A DNA stretch of 64,000 nt from G965227875 sp965227875 (GCA_965227875.1 OZ245783.1:744001-808000), one strand, 5' to 3'; numbered from the stretch's first letter, positions 1-8,727 are shown. Notes: a model not told the origin generated them from the letters alone. Numbers and translations: made by a program.

Positions 1-237
1 GTAGGTGTCCCCCAGAAACTCTGCCGAGGCGACGTTGAGTTCGACACTCATCCCGTGCGCGCGCGCTTCGGGTGACGCATCGCCTATCGTGTTCTTCTCG
101 GAAATTTTCCCCTGCCTGGAGATGGCGCCCGTGCGCGCCAGGATGGCTTCGAGCAGGGTTGTCTTGCCGCTGAGATAGGGGCCCACCAATGCGATGCACC
201 GGGGACCCCGCGATCCATTGCCGCTTTTCTGGTCCAT
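1..237 (-). CDS. EF-G-like translational GTPase, N-terminal fragment (runs off window)
   Basis: The reverse strand reads into the window edge and gives 79 N-terminal residues. They contain a Walker A P-loop (GPYLSGKTTL, about residues 19-28) followed by GDASPEARAHGMSVELNVA, which is the G1 to switch I stretch of the elongation-factor-G-like proteins of alphaproteobacteria rather than classical FusA. These are ribosome-associated translational GTPases; the exact role of this paralogue is not settled. The ATG at 237 is preceded by a good GGAGGAAT ribosome site. Domains II-V lie outside the window, so intactness cannot be judged. Confidence 0.85.
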   Translation of the reverse strand, partial: MDQKSGNGSRGPRCIALVGPYLSGKTTLLEAILARTGAISRQGKISEKNTIGDASPEARAHGMSVELNVASAEFLGDTY

Positions 238-593
238 GTCATTCCTCCCGGATCGTGTGACACAATTCGGTACGGAGGACCGGTTCTCGATTGCCGGCCT
301 CGCCGACCGTCACGATATCGTCACCCCGATTGAGGCCGGATGCAAGGATGAATGGCGGAACGGCAACCCGGCGTAACGCGGGAACACCGTCCCGTCCGGC
401 GAGACGCGAGCGAGGAACGGCAGTTCTGCGGGCATTCGCGATGGCCTCGACATCGGTCTCGCCCACTATCGCCCGTCAGACGCACAGACGGCAATGGCCC
501 CCGGGTCACTGCGACCGCACCCCGACCAACAGTGCATAATCTGCGTTTTGAAGTGTCCGCGGTCGTCCGGAAGACGCCGCAGGTCGCGTGAGA
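238..593. other. 356 bp gap with no supported gene
   Basis: This lies between the EF-G-like start and the end of the oxidoreductase operon. Several open frames of 60-80 codons exist on both strands, as expected in G+C-rich DNA, but none has a recognisable domain. One minus-strand frame (239-466) ends right at the EF-G-like ribosome site and could be a small leader gene; I cannot support it. No convincing terminator hairpin is visible. Confidence 0.4.
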
Positions 594-1556
594 TCAGACG
601 CCCCGGAGCAGGGTTTCGACCGTCTCCTGGACGACCAGCGCCTCGCGTGGCGTGGCGAGCACGTGATCCTGGCCGGAGAGACAGCGGTCGAACGCGGAAA
701 GCTGGCGCTGGAGCGTATCGATGCGCGGGTCCTCGGCGGGACGGATCGCTTCGGCGAAATCTCCGCCGTCGCTTGCCGAGAGGCCGAAGAACTCCGATAT
801 CCGGTAGCTGCGTTCCGTCCCCTTCACGGTGACTTCCTGCCGGTCCGGCTGAACGCCGCCGACCGAACCGAGGACCGTCACCGGGACCCCGGCTGCGTTC
901 TGGAGAAGGGCGAGAATATGCGTCTCGCAAAGGTCGGGTCCGTCCGCCGGATACCGTGGCGCCGAGGACACCACCTCGAGCGGTCCCAGCATGCGCTGGC
1001 TCACGAAGATGAAATGGGAGATGACTTCGCGCACGTAGCCGCCTTCGGCCCGGAAGCGCAGCCAGTCCGCCTCCACCTGCCAAGCGCGCGGCCAACGGGG
1101 ATAGGTCACGACGATATCGATCCCCGCGAGGTCCCCCGTCTCTCCGGCCTGCACCGCCCGGGTGAGTTCCTCCAGCGCCCGGCTCGCCGCCTGGGTGAAG
1201 TTGACCGCCGCGGGAACGCCGTCCCGGTCCAGCCGATCCACAAGATCACGGCTTTCAGCGACGTCTATGCCGAGCGGTTTCTCCAGGAAAACGCCCTTAC
1301 CGGCCTCCGCCGCCGCAAGGGCGTAAGCCTTTCGCGGCACCGGGGGACAGGCGAGGTATACGGCATCGGCCGCCGCGATCACGTCATCCGCATTCGCGAC
1401 GACGGCCGTCTCGGGAGCCTCTTCCGTCGCGGCATCGCATGCGGCCCCGGACGGGTCCCACATGGCAACCGGCTCGAACTGCGGGTGCAGGCGCATGTTG
1501 GCCAGCATGCGCCGGCCCATGATGCCGAGCCCGATGATGCCGATACGGCGCATCAC
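594..1556 (-). CDS. Gfo/Idh/MocA-family NAD(P)-dependent oxidoreductase
   Basis: A 320-residue protein with an N-terminal Rossmann fold (GIIGLGIMG, about residues 6-14) and the family EKP motif (residues 92-94), whose lysine is the usual catalytic residue. The C-terminal half has the alpha/beta substrate domain expected of this family. Members oxidise or reduce sugar, inositol or related polyol substrates with NAD(P); the substrate here is unknown. It is the last gene of a tight minus-strand operon. Its ATG is only 6 bp after the EthD-like gene, which is coupled to the aspartate aminotransferase gene, so the three are probably co-expressed. Confidence 0.85.
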   Translation of the reverse strand: MMRRIGIIGLGIMGRRMLANMRLHPQFEPVAMWDPSGAACDAATEEAPETAVVANADDVIAAADAVYLACPPVPRKAYALAAAEAGKGVFLEKPLGIDVAESRDLVDRLDRDGVPAAVNFTQAASRALEELTRAVQAGETGDLAGIDIVVTYPRWPRAWQVEADWLRFRAEGGYVREVISHFIFVSQRMLGPLEVVSSAPRYPADGPDLCETHILALLQNAAGVPVTVLGSVGGVQPDRQEVTVKGTERSYRISEFFGLSASDGGDFAEAIRPAEDPRIDTLQRQLSAFDRCLSGQDHVLATPREALVVQETVETLLRGV

Positions 1557-1562
1557 GAGCGT

Positions 1563-1907
1563 CTAGAGGACGCGGAACAGGGCGTGCTGGCGGTTGGACG
1601 TATGCGGCCGCACTTCGGGCCCCCACCGCCCGCGCTCGACCGCCGCCGCCCAGCCCTCGCTCTTGAGGACGTCGGGGTGGTCGATCTCGTAGATCGCGGT
1701 ATAGACCGGCGAGGGTGCCGGCATGGCCTTTTCCTCGCCGCCGATGGAGACCGCAAACGGTTCACCCTTGGCCCGGGTCACATTGCCGACCCCCTCGACT
1801 TCCTGGAGATACGGGATGTGCTCGGTGTCGTAGACCTCGTTGAAAAGGTCCTCGTGCGCCGGGTCGACGTCCATCGACACCATGAAGATGTATTTTGCGC
1901 CGCTCAT
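1563..1907 (-). CDS. EthD-like dimeric alpha/beta-barrel protein
   Basis: A 114-residue protein with the beginning typical of EthD/Dabb ferredoxin-like folds: an initial strand (YIFMVSMDV), an amphipathic helix and the DTEHIPYL segment that resembles the EthD WHxxH-type motif. Such proteins act as small dimeric isomerases, monooxygenases or accessory proteins in catabolic clusters; no catalytic role can be assigned here. Its ATG overlaps the aminotransferase stop (ATGA), indicating translational coupling, and the next gene begins 6 bp downstream. Confidence 0.65.
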   Translation of the reverse strand: MSGAKYIFMVSMDVDPAHEDLFNEVYDTEHIPYLQEVEGVGNVTRAKGEPFAVSIGGEEKAMPAPSPVYTAIYEIDHPDVLKSEGWAAAVERGRWGPEVRPHTSNRQHALFRVL

Positions 1908-3106
1908 GACAGCGAACCGCAGAAACGCTGGATACGCATGCAGGCCTCCTCCAGGTCTTCCGTGGACGTAGCGTAGGATATGCGGAAGAACGGCGACAGG
2001 CCGAATGCCTCGCCGTGCACCACGGCAACGCCTTCTTCCTCCAGCAGCGCGGTCACGAAATCCTCGTCCGTCTCGATCGTCGTTCCCTTGGGTGTGGTCT
2101 TGCCGATGCAGCCCGCACAGCTTGGATAGACGTAGAACGCGCCCTCAGGCGTCGGACATTCTATGCCCTTGGCCTGGTTCAGCATCGACACGACGAGGTC
2201 GCGCCGTTCCTTGAACACCGCCGCGCGTTCGGGGATGAAGTCCTGCGGTCCGTTGAGCGCCTCCACGGCCGCCCACTGGCTGATGCTCGTGGGGTTGGAC
2301 GTCGACTGGGACTGGATCTTGCGCATGGCCGCGATCAGCTCGACCGGGCCGGCGCAGTAGCCGATGCGCCAGCCGGTCATCGCATAGGCCTTGGACACGC
2401 CGTTCATGGTCAGCGTCCGCTCGTAAAGCCCGGGCTCGACCTGGGCCGGAGTGGCGAACTTGAACCCGTCATAGGTCAGGTGCTCGTACATGTCGTCTGT
2501 GAGAATCCAGACATGCGGATGCTTCATCAGCACGTCCGTGAGCTTTTTCAGTTCGTCATGGGTATAGGCCGCACCGGTCGGGTTGGACGGCGAGTTGAAG
2601 ACGAACCACTTGGTCTTCGGCGTGATCGCGGCTTCCAGGTCCTCGGGCTGGACCTTGAACCCGTTTTCCAGCGTGGTGGCGACGAAGACCGGTTCGCCAC
2701 CGGCCAGCAGCGCGATGTCGGGATAGGACACCCAGTAGGGCGCCGGAATGACCACTTCGTCGCCCGGATTGATGGTCGCCATGAAGGCGTTGTAGATGAT
2801 CGGCTTGCCGCCGGGCGCGACGAAGGCCTGGGACGGTTCGTAGTCGAGACCGTTCTCGCGCTTGAGTTTCGCGCAGATCGCCTTCTTGAGCTCGGGGATC
2901 CCGTCGACCGCGGTATATTTCGTTTCGCCGCGCATGATTGCATCGACGGCCGCCTGTTTGATATTGTCCGGCGTATCGAAGTCCGGCTCGCCTGCCCCCA
3001 GGCCGATCACGTCACGGCCGGCGTCTTTCAGTTCCCTGGCCTTTGTCGAGACCGCTATGGTCGCGGATGGCTGCACGCGGGAAAGCGAGTCGGCAATGAA
3101 ACCCAT
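1904..3106 (-). CDS. aatA: Aspartate aminotransferase, class Ib (AatA type)
   Basis: A 400-residue PLP-dependent class I/II aminotransferase interconverting aspartate and oxaloacetate with 2-oxoglutarate/glutamate, in the cytoplasm. The start SLSRVQPSATIAV, the substrate loop NPTG (about 175-178), the PLP lysine in GVSKAYAMTGWRIGY (Lys about 239) and the carboxylate-binding arginine near the C-terminus (FRISYATS) match the alphaproteobacterial family, also known as prephenate/aspartate transaminase. An ATG four codons upstream (3118) is possible, but the start at 3106 has GGGGGTT as a ribosome site and matches the family length. First gene of a three-gene operon. Confidence 0.92.
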   Translation of the reverse strand: MGFIADSLSRVQPSATIAVSTKARELKDAGRDVIGLGAGEPDFDTPDNIKQAAVDAIMRGETKYTAVDGIPELKKAICAKLKRENGLDYEPSQAFVAPGGKPIIYNAFMATINPGDEVVIPAPYWVSYPDIALLAGGEPVFVATTLENGFKVQPEDLEAAITPKTKWFVFNSPSNPTGAAYTHDELKKLTDVLMKHPHVWILTDDMYEHLTYDGFKFATPAQVEPGLYERTLTMNGVSKAYAMTGWRIGYCAGPVELIAAMRKIQSQSTSNPTSISQWAAVEALNGPQDFIPERAAVFKERRDLVVSMLNQAKGIECPTPEGAFYVYPSCAGCIGKTTPKGTTIETDEDFVTALLEEEGVAVVHGEAFGLSPFFRISYATSTEDLEEACMRIQRFCGSLS

Positions 3107-3253
3107 TGGAACCCCCATGGTGTCTTGGTGTTGTCAGTTGTCACGGTCGGCTGGCGCCGTGCGCGCGGGACGCTACGCCCGCCCATCGTGATGTGCAAGC
3201 CGGAATTGGCCGGAAACCAAGTCTAACGACGTCAAACAGGGAGACAACCCGTC

Positions 3254-4570
3254 ATGAACCTCCACCACCTGCTCCAGAAACGGCTCGAAGACGGCCGACC
3301 CGTGCGCGTCGCCCTGATCGGGGCGGGAAAGTTCGGGTCCATGTTCCTCTCCCAGGTCCCGACGACCAACGGCCTGGAGGTCGCCGCCATTGCGGACCTT
3401 CACCCGGACCGGGCCCGCGAGGCCTGCCGCACGGTTGGCTGGCCGGAGGAGATGATCGCCGCGACGCAGTTCGTGGAGGACGGACGCGAGGCCATCCGCA
3501 TGGACGGCGTCGAGGTCGTCGTCGACGCGACCGGCAGCCCGTCGGCCGGTGTCCGCCACGCCCTCGCCGCAATCGACGAGGGCCGGCATGTGGTGATGGT
3601 CAATGTCGAGGCCGATGTGCTCGCCGGTCCCCTGCTCGCTCGCAAGGCCCGCGCCGCGGGCGTCGTCTATTCCATGGCCTATGGCGACCAGCCCTCGCTC
3701 ACCGCCGAGATCGTCGACTGGGCCCGGGCCTGCGGCTTTCACGTTGTCGCCGCCGGCAAGGGCACGCGCTACCTGCCGTCCTACCACGCCTCCACCCCCG
3801 ACACCGTATGGGACCACTACGGCAAGACCCCCGAGGAAGCCGAGGCCGCCGGCATGAACCCGCAGATGTTCAACTCCTTCGTCGACGGCACCAAGTCGTG
3901 CATCGAGATGGCGGCCATCGCCAACGCCACCGGCCTCAACCCGCCCAGCGACGGCCTGTCCTTTCCCCCGCTCGGCACCGGCGAACTGGCGAGCAAGCTG
4001 AAACCCGTGGCGGACGGCGGAATCCTCGAGCATGATGGCCAGGTCGAGGTCGTCTCGTCGCTCCGCCGGGACGGCAGCGCGGTCATGAACGACCTGCGCT
4101 GGGGCGTCTACGCCGTCTTCCGGGCGCCCAACGACTATGCCGCTTCATGTTTCCAGCAATACGGCATGGTGACGGACCAGAGCGGCGAGTTCGCCTCCAT
4201 GTACCGTCCCTATCACCTGATCGGCCTGGAACTGAACGTGTCCATCCTGTCGGCCGCGCTGCGCGGCGAAGCCACCGGCGAGACCCGCGGTTTCGCCGGC
4301 GATGCCGTCGCCACCGCGAAACGCAGCCTCACCGCCGGCGAGGCGCTCGACGGCGAGGGCGGGTTCACGGTCTGGGGCAAGCTCATCCCTGCCGCGCGCA
4401 GTCTGGAAATCAATGCCCTGCCGATCGGCCTCGCGCACAACGTGGTGCTCAAGCGCGACATCTCCGAAGGCGACATGCTGACCTGGGACGACGTGGAAGG
4501 CTGGGAGGACGACCCGACGGTCGCGTTCCGCCGGGAGATGGAGCGGACCGAGGCCGCCGGATCCGCCTGA
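3254..4570 (+). CDS. NAD(P)-binding oxidoreductase with C-terminal SAF-like domain
   Basis: A 438-residue protein. It begins with a Rossmann motif (VALIGAGKFGSMF, about residues 19-31) and VVVDATGSP further on, similar to homoserine-dehydrogenase-type folds, and ends with the SAF-like signature LKRDISEGDMLTWDDV (about 400-415). Proteins of this architecture occur in carbohydrate-acid and polyol catabolism and have been called homoserine-dehydrogenase-like or FlgA-like; the true substrate is unknown. It is transcribed divergently from aatA, 147 bp away, with a ribosome site (AGGGAGA) before the ATG. That placement suggests a link with the aminotransferase operon. Confidence 0.75.
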   Translation: MNLHHLLQKRLEDGRPVRVALIGAGKFGSMFLSQVPTTNGLEVAAIADLHPDRAREACRTVGWPEEMIAATQFVEDGREAIRMDGVEVVVDATGSPSAGVRHALAAIDEGRHVVMVNVEADVLAGPLLARKARAAGVVYSMAYGDQPSLTAEIVDWARACGFHVVAAGKGTRYLPSYHASTPDTVWDHYGKTPEEAEAAGMNPQMFNSFVDGTKSCIEMAAIANATGLNPPSDGLSFPPLGTGELASKLKPVADGGILEHDGQVEVVSSLRRDGSAVMNDLRWGVYAVFRAPNDYAASCFQQYGMVTDQSGEFASMYRPYHLIGLELNVSILSAALRGEATGETRGFAGDAVATAKRSLTAGEALDGEGGFTVWGKLIPAARSLEINALPIGLAHNVVLKRDISEGDMLTWDDVEGWEDDPTVAFRREMERTEAAGSA

Positions 4571-4586
4571 GAGGTCCGGCCCTTCC

Positions 4587-5051
4587 CTATCTGACGGCGT
4601 AAAGCGCGATCTCGACGCTGGACGGCCGCCGGGCCCCGGTACCGACGAACAGGGTGCGGTTGACCCAGTCGTAACGCACGTCGCCGGTCTCGAGCCGGGC
4701 GTGGGTGCGCATGTAGTAGGTACCGGGATCGCACGGTTCGCCGCGCGCCAGCCGCTCGATGATTTCGGCCGGTCCGTGGCGGTAGCCGAAGTTGCGGATC
4801 TCGATGAGCGCGCCGTCATCGGTTTCGAAGGCGTATCGCGTGTCGATCTCGGCGACCCCGTCGTCGAACACCGTCTGCCAGTCGGCGCCTGTTCCGAGCA
4901 CGGTACCGGAGATGTCGCGCCCGCGCACGATGCCGCCCGTGATCGGGATGATTCTCCTCCGGCCCGCCCGACCGCGCCCCATCTCGCGAATCGCATCAAG
5001 TTCGACCGTGAGGTCGCAGAAATGTTCCAGTTTCGGCGGCGCCAGGTCCAT
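4587..5051 (-). CDS. DUF3237 family protein
   Basis: A 154-residue protein with DUF3237 features: an opening strand (CDLTVELD), the ITGGIVRGRDISGTVLGTGADWQ segment and a late YDWVNRTLFVGTG. The family is a small beta-barrel of unknown function that often accompanies aromatic or fatty-acid catabolic genes. The gene is convergent with the SAF oxidoreductase, with 16 bp between the stops, and is monocistronic. Two short inverted repeats lie upstream and may be its control region. Confidence 0.8.
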   Translation of the reverse strand: MDLAPPKLEHFCDLTVELDAIREMGRGRAGRRRIIPITGGIVRGRDISGTVLGTGADWQTVFDDGVAEIDTRYAFETDDGALIEIRNFGYRHGPAEIIERLARGEPCDPGTYYMRTHARLETGDVRYDWVNRTLFVGTGARRPSSVEIALYAVR

Positions 5052-5121
5052 CTCCGGCCTCCCCTCCCGATCGTCCTGCCCGGCGCGCCGTTCGGGGCCG
5101 AACGCTGCCTGCAGAATTGTG

Positions 5122-5136
5122 TTGCCAAACCGGCAA
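5122..5136. promoter_or_regulatory. Inverted repeat upstream of the DUF3237 gene
   Basis: TTGCC-AAACC-GGCAA is a perfect 5 bp dyad centred about 78 bp upstream of the DUF3237 start at 5051. A second dyad (CGGTTTT-GGAG-AAAACCG, 5223-5240) lies about 90 bp further upstream, between this gene and the DUF418 gene. Both are operator-sized. No regulator is known, so this is only a candidate. Confidence 0.3.
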
Positions 5137-5328
5137 AACTGATATCATGGTCCAAGGGAGAGCGTGAGGTTTCATCCGCTCCCGCGGGACTTCCGCCAGG
5201 CGCCCGCACGTGACCAAGCCGGCGGTTTTGGAGAAAACCGAGTTGTATGACGTTATTGGTGTGGTGCCGATAGGCGCCAGGCTGCGCGTGCATGCATTTT
5301 TGCCCGACGGCGCCGTGCGGTCCATCTG

Positions 5329-6738
5329 ATGGACGCTTCCCTCCATTCCGCAATCGTCGCAAGCCATCGCGATACATTGCCCTCCGGCGAAAGCGAAAGC
5401 GCATCGTCGCAGGCAACAAGCCGTATCGCGACCCTTGATGCGGTTCGCGGCTTCGCCGTCTTCGGCATTCTCCTGCGCAACGTCTTCGTCTTCGGCATTC
5501 CGACGACGGCCTACGCCCTGCCGGCCTACTGGAGCGGCGACGAGATGTTGCAGTGGGCGTCGTGGGCGTTCATCGAACTGTTCGTCGACGGCTCCATGCG
5601 AGGCCTCTTCTCGATGCTGTTCGGCGCCACCGCTCTGTTGCTGCTGACACGTCACACCGCCGACCCGATCGGCGACGCCGACCGCTTCTACAGGCGCCTG
5701 ATCTGGCTCATGGCTTTCGGCCTCGTTCATGCCTACCTGCTGCTCTCGCCGGTCGACATCCTTTTCGTCTACGGTTGCGTCGGCCTTTTCATCTTCCCGC
5801 TGCGCAACGTATCCCCCCGGAACCTGCTGATCGGCGGCGGCGCCTTGCTGCTGGCCGCCGCGATCATGTCGGCGGCCGTCGTCGTGCTGTCCCACGAATT
5901 CCAGCGTCTCGAACTAGCATCGGAAACCGAGACGACACAGGCAAGCCAGTCCGACGGCGAGGCAAACACCTCCCAGGCCCAGGCGACGCAAGCGGAAACC
6001 GCCGGCACACTCTCCGAATCGACGGACCAGCAGGCGGCGAGCGAGGACGAGATCACCGAGGCCCTGGCGCGGACATGGGCCGGCGAGGTCATGGAGCGTC
6101 GCGAGGACTATATCTACAACATCCTCTCGCTGGCCGAGACCAGCTTCGAGAACCACGTGCCCGATCTCTTCAAGACGCACATCTTCGATGTCGGCGCCCT
6201 GTTCCTGATCGGCATGGCACTGTTCAAGCTCGGTGTGCTCACCGGCGCCCGGTCGACGCGCTTCTATCTCTGGATGCTGGCCTGCGGCTATGGCCTCGGT
6301 CTTACCGTGAACGCCTTCGAGACCCTGCCCCTCATTTCGCAGACCGGCGCGGATACCGACGATTCCGGAGACTGGGCGACCATCACCTACGATCTCGGCC
6401 GCGTCGCCATCACGTTCGGCCACCTGGCGCTCGTCGTCCTGATCTCGCGGGCGGGCATCTTCGGTGCCGTGAGCCGGGCGTTCGAGGCCGCGGGCCGGCT
6501 GGCGCTGACCAACTACGTCATCCAGACGATCCTGTTCACCACGCTGTTTTTCGGACACGGCTTCGGTCTCTACGGCGAACTCACCCATGCCCAGGTGCTC
6601 GCCACCGGTCTCACGCTGGGCATCGCACAGCTGATCGCGTCCGTGGTCTATCTGCGGTACTTCACCCAGGGTCCGCTGGAATGGCTGATCCGGCACCTCG
6701 TCGAGTGGGGGCCGGAAAAAAAGCCTCAGCCCATGTGA
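5329..6738 (+). CDS. DUF418 (YeiB-like) polytopic membrane protein with hydrophilic insertion
   Basis: A 469-residue integral membrane protein that opens with RIATLDAVRGFAVFGILLRN, the characteristic DUF418/YeiB start, and ends with the C-terminal DUF418 helices (ALTNYVIQTILFTTLFFGHGFG). These proteins are distantly related to acyltransferase-3-type membrane enzymes; the function is unknown. It is longer than usual members of about 400 residues because a polar Gln/Ser/Thr/Glu/Ala-rich segment (about residues 195-245) sits between transmembrane helices. The gene appears to be monocistronic. Confidence 0.8.
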   Translation: MDASLHSAIVASHRDTLPSGESESASSQATSRIATLDAVRGFAVFGILLRNVFVFGIPTTAYALPAYWSGDEMLQWASWAFIELFVDGSMRGLFSMLFGATALLLLTRHTADPIGDADRFYRRLIWLMAFGLVHAYLLLSPVDILFVYGCVGLFIFPLRNVSPRNLLIGGGALLLAAAIMSAAVVVLSHEFQRLELASETETTQASQSDGEANTSQAQATQAETAGTLSESTDQQAASEDEITEALARTWAGEVMERREDYIYNILSLAETSFENHVPDLFKTHIFDVGALFLIGMALFKLGVLTGARSTRFYLWMLACGYGLGLTVNAFETLPLISQTGADTDDSGDWATITYDLGRVAITFGHLALVVLISRAGIFGAVSRAFEAAGRLALTNYVIQTILFTTLFFGHGFGLYGELTHAQVLATGLTLGIAQLIASVVYLRYFTQGPLEWLIRHLVEWGPEKKPQPM

Positions 6739-6751
6739 TCCCGCGGGAAAC

Positions 6752-6835
6752 CGTCCTCCGGTCCGACAGAGCGCTTCAATGTGGACCGGACACGCTCTAG
6801 AGTGTCCGTTCAAATCAAGAATCGAACGGAGGACG
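6752..6835 (+). promoter_or_regulatory. Structured leader that can hide the BKACE ribosome site
   Basis: CGTCCTCCG (6752-6760) is a perfect complement of CGGAGGACG (6827-6835), which contains the GGAGG ribosome site of the gene starting at 6841. Between them lie a perfect 7 bp hairpin (CGGACAC 6787-6793 / GTGTCCG 6802-6808) and a competing pair (CGGTCC 6759-6764 / GGACCG 6783-6788). These pairings are partly mutually exclusive, as in attenuators. Part of the leader (about 6771-6801) also resembles the end of the 36.3 kb repeat element. Confidence 0.4.
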
Positions 6836-6840
6836 TTTTC

Positions 6841-7674
6841 ATGGGCGAACCCTGCATCATCTGCGTGGCCATTACAGGATCTGTGCCGCGCAAGGAGAAC
6901 AATCCGGCCGTCCCCATCACGATCACCGAGCAGATCGAGTCGACCCACGAAGCGTTCGAGGCCGGCGCCTCCATCGCCCATTGCCATGTGCGCAACGATG
7001 ACGAGACGCCCTCGTCCGACCCCGAGAAGTTCGCCCGCCTCGGCGAGGGCCTGCGCAAGCACTGCCCCGGCATGATCATCCAGTATTCGACGGGCGGCCG
7101 TTCGGGCACGGGCCGCGAACGCGGCGGTATGCTTCCGCTCGAGCCCGACATGGCCTCGCTGACCGTCGGATCAAATAATTTTCCGACCCGGGTCTATGAA
7201 AACGCGCCCGACCTCGTCGACTGGCTCGCCTCGGAGATGAAGAAGTACGACGTCAAGCCGGAGATCGAGGCCTTCGACCTGAGCCACATCTTCCAGGCTG
7301 TCAAAATGGCCGAGGACGGCCGCCTGCAGGGCCCCCTCTACGTCCAGTTCGTCATGGGCGTGAAAAACGCCATGCCGGTCGACAAGGAGGTCTTCGACTT
7401 CTACGTCCGCACGCTCAACCGCCTGGCGCCCGACGCCAAGTGGTGCGGGGCAGGCATCGCCGCGAACCAGATCGTCCTGAATGAGTGGTGCATCGCCGCC
7501 GGAGGCCATGCGAGAACCGGCCTCGAGGACAATGTCCGCATAGACCGGGAAACTCTGGCGCCGTCGAACGCCGCTTTGGTGAAACGTGCCGTCGAGCTTT
7601 GCGAGAAATACGAGCGGCCCGTCGCCACATGGCAGCAGGCCCGCGAAATTCTCGGGCTCCGCCCGGCTGCGTGA
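6841..7674 (+). CDS. BKACE-family beta-keto acid cleavage enzyme
   Basis: A 277-residue member of the BKACE (DUF849) family. These zinc enzymes condense a beta-keto acid with acetyl-CoA and split it to acetoacetate and a new CoA ester, as in 3-keto-5-aminohexanoate cleavage. The opening IICVAITGS, the zinc-binding HCHVRNDD (His about 45 and 47) and YSTGGRSG are typical. The substrate (for example a carnitine, lysine or keto-adipate derivative) cannot be told from sequence. In-frame codons begin at 6781, but the ATG at 6841 has a GGAGG site 8 bp upstream and matches the family start. The next gene converges on it. Confidence 0.88.
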   Translation: MGEPCIICVAITGSVPRKENNPAVPITITEQIESTHEAFEAGASIAHCHVRNDDETPSSDPEKFARLGEGLRKHCPGMIIQYSTGGRSGTGRERGGMLPLEPDMASLTVGSNNFPTRVYENAPDLVDWLASEMKKYDVKPEIEAFDLSHIFQAVKMAEDGRLQGPLYVQFVMGVKNAMPVDKEVFDFYVRTLNRLAPDAKWCGAGIAANQIVLNEWCIAAGGHARTGLEDNVRIDRETLAPSNAALVKRAVELCEKYERPVATWQQAREILGLRPAA

Positions 7675-7710
7675 AGGCAACGCCGCCGCGCGCGGCCGGC
7701 AAACGGAAGC

Positions 7711-8727
7711 TCACGCCCCCGTCACCCGCTCCATGGCGAACCGCCGTCGATAGGACTGCGGACTGATTCCGATCGCCTGGCGGAAATGGTGGCGCAGCAT
7801 GGCCGCACTGCCGAAGCCGGTTTCTCCGGCGATCGTCTCGACGGAGGCCGTGCCCCCGGCGAGCATCTGCTGGGCCCGAGCCACTCGCTGACGTTGGAGC
7901 CAGGCATGGGGCGGCGATCCGAAACGCGCCTTGAACCGGCGGATGAAGGTGCGCCGGCTCAGGCCTGCCCGGGACGCCATGTCGTCGAGACTGACCGTCT
8001 GGCGCAGGTTGTCGAGGAGCCAGGATCCCACCGCTTCCAGCCGGTCGGCCGGCCCGTCCACGATGCCGTGGTCGATGAACTGGGCCTGGCCGCCGTCCCG
8101 GTGGGGATAGATCACCAGGCGCTTGGCGAGCCTTGCCGCGACCGCTGCACCAAAGTCCCGCCGCACGATGTGCAGGCACAGGTCGAGCCCCGCCGCACTG
8201 CCGGCCGAGGTCAGCAGACTGCCTTCGTCGACGAAAAGCACGTCGGGATCGACGTCGATCTTCGGAAACAGGCGCCGGAGCCGGTCCGTATGCTGCCAGT
8301 GCGTGGTCGCCCGGCGGCCATCGAGCAGCCCCGTCCAGGCCAGCAGGAAACAGCCCGAGCAGATCGTCGCGATCACCGCACCGCGTTCATGGGCGCGGAT
8401 GAGTCCATCGAGCAGGAATCGCGGCGGCGGGTCGTCGAGATCGCGCCAGCCCGGCACGAAGACGACATCGGCCTCGTCGAGCAGTTCAAACCCCCCGTCC
8501 GCCATGATCCGGATGCCTCCGGTCGCCCGCAGAGGCCCAGCTTCGACGGCACAGACGGAAAACCGGTACCAGGGGTCGAGATAGGGCCGCGGAAGCCCGA
8601 ATACCTCGACCGGGATCGAGAATTCGAACGTCGCCATCCGGTCGTAGGCCAGCGTCGTGACATGGCGGCGCCTGGGAGTTTCGGGACAGGTTTCATCGGT
8701 TGGCATGATATCGACGTATATTGTCAT
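7711..8727 (-). CDS. GlxA/FtrA-type transcriptional regulator (DJ-1/PfpI domain + AraC HTH)
   Basis: A regulator of up to 338 residues. The N-terminal domain is a class I glutamine-amidotransferase-like DJ-1/PfpI fold (FEFSIPVEVFGLPRP; nucleophile-elbow region CSGCFLLAWTGLLDGRRATTHW), used for ligand sensing. The C-terminus is an AraC double helix-turn-helix (LDDMASRAGLSRRTFIRRFK; FGSAAMLRHHFRQAIG). The closest described type is FtrA. The ATG at 8727 lies inside the conserved 17 bp motif, so the ATG at 8706 may be the true start. It is divergent from a GST gene. Confidence 0.88.
   Translation of the reverse strand: MTIYVDIMPTDETCPETPRRRHVTTLAYDRMATFEFSIPVEVFGLPRPYLDPWYRFSVCAVEAGPLRATGGIRIMADGGFELLDEADVVFVPGWRDLDDPPPRFLLDGLIRAHERGAVIATICSGCFLLAWTGLLDGRRATTHWQHTDRLRRLFPKIDVDPDVLFVDEGSLLTSAGSAAGLDLCLHIVRRDFGAAVAARLAKRLVIYPHRDGGQAQFIDHGIVDGPADRLEAVGSWLLDNLRQTVSLDDMASRAGLSRRTFIRRFKARFGSPPHAWLQRQRVARAQQMLAGGTASVETIAGETGFGSAAMLRHHFRQAIGISPQSYRRRFAMERVTGA

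Noticed and set aside
239..466. 75-residue minus-strand frame before the EF-G-like start
   Set aside because: No recognisable family, no clear ribosome site, and the region has similar frames in other phases.
588..1976. 462-codon plus-strand frame over the Gfo/Idh and EthD-like genes
   Set aside because: Low-complexity Arg/His/Gly translation with no domain; the minus-strand frames carry recognised motifs and operon structure.
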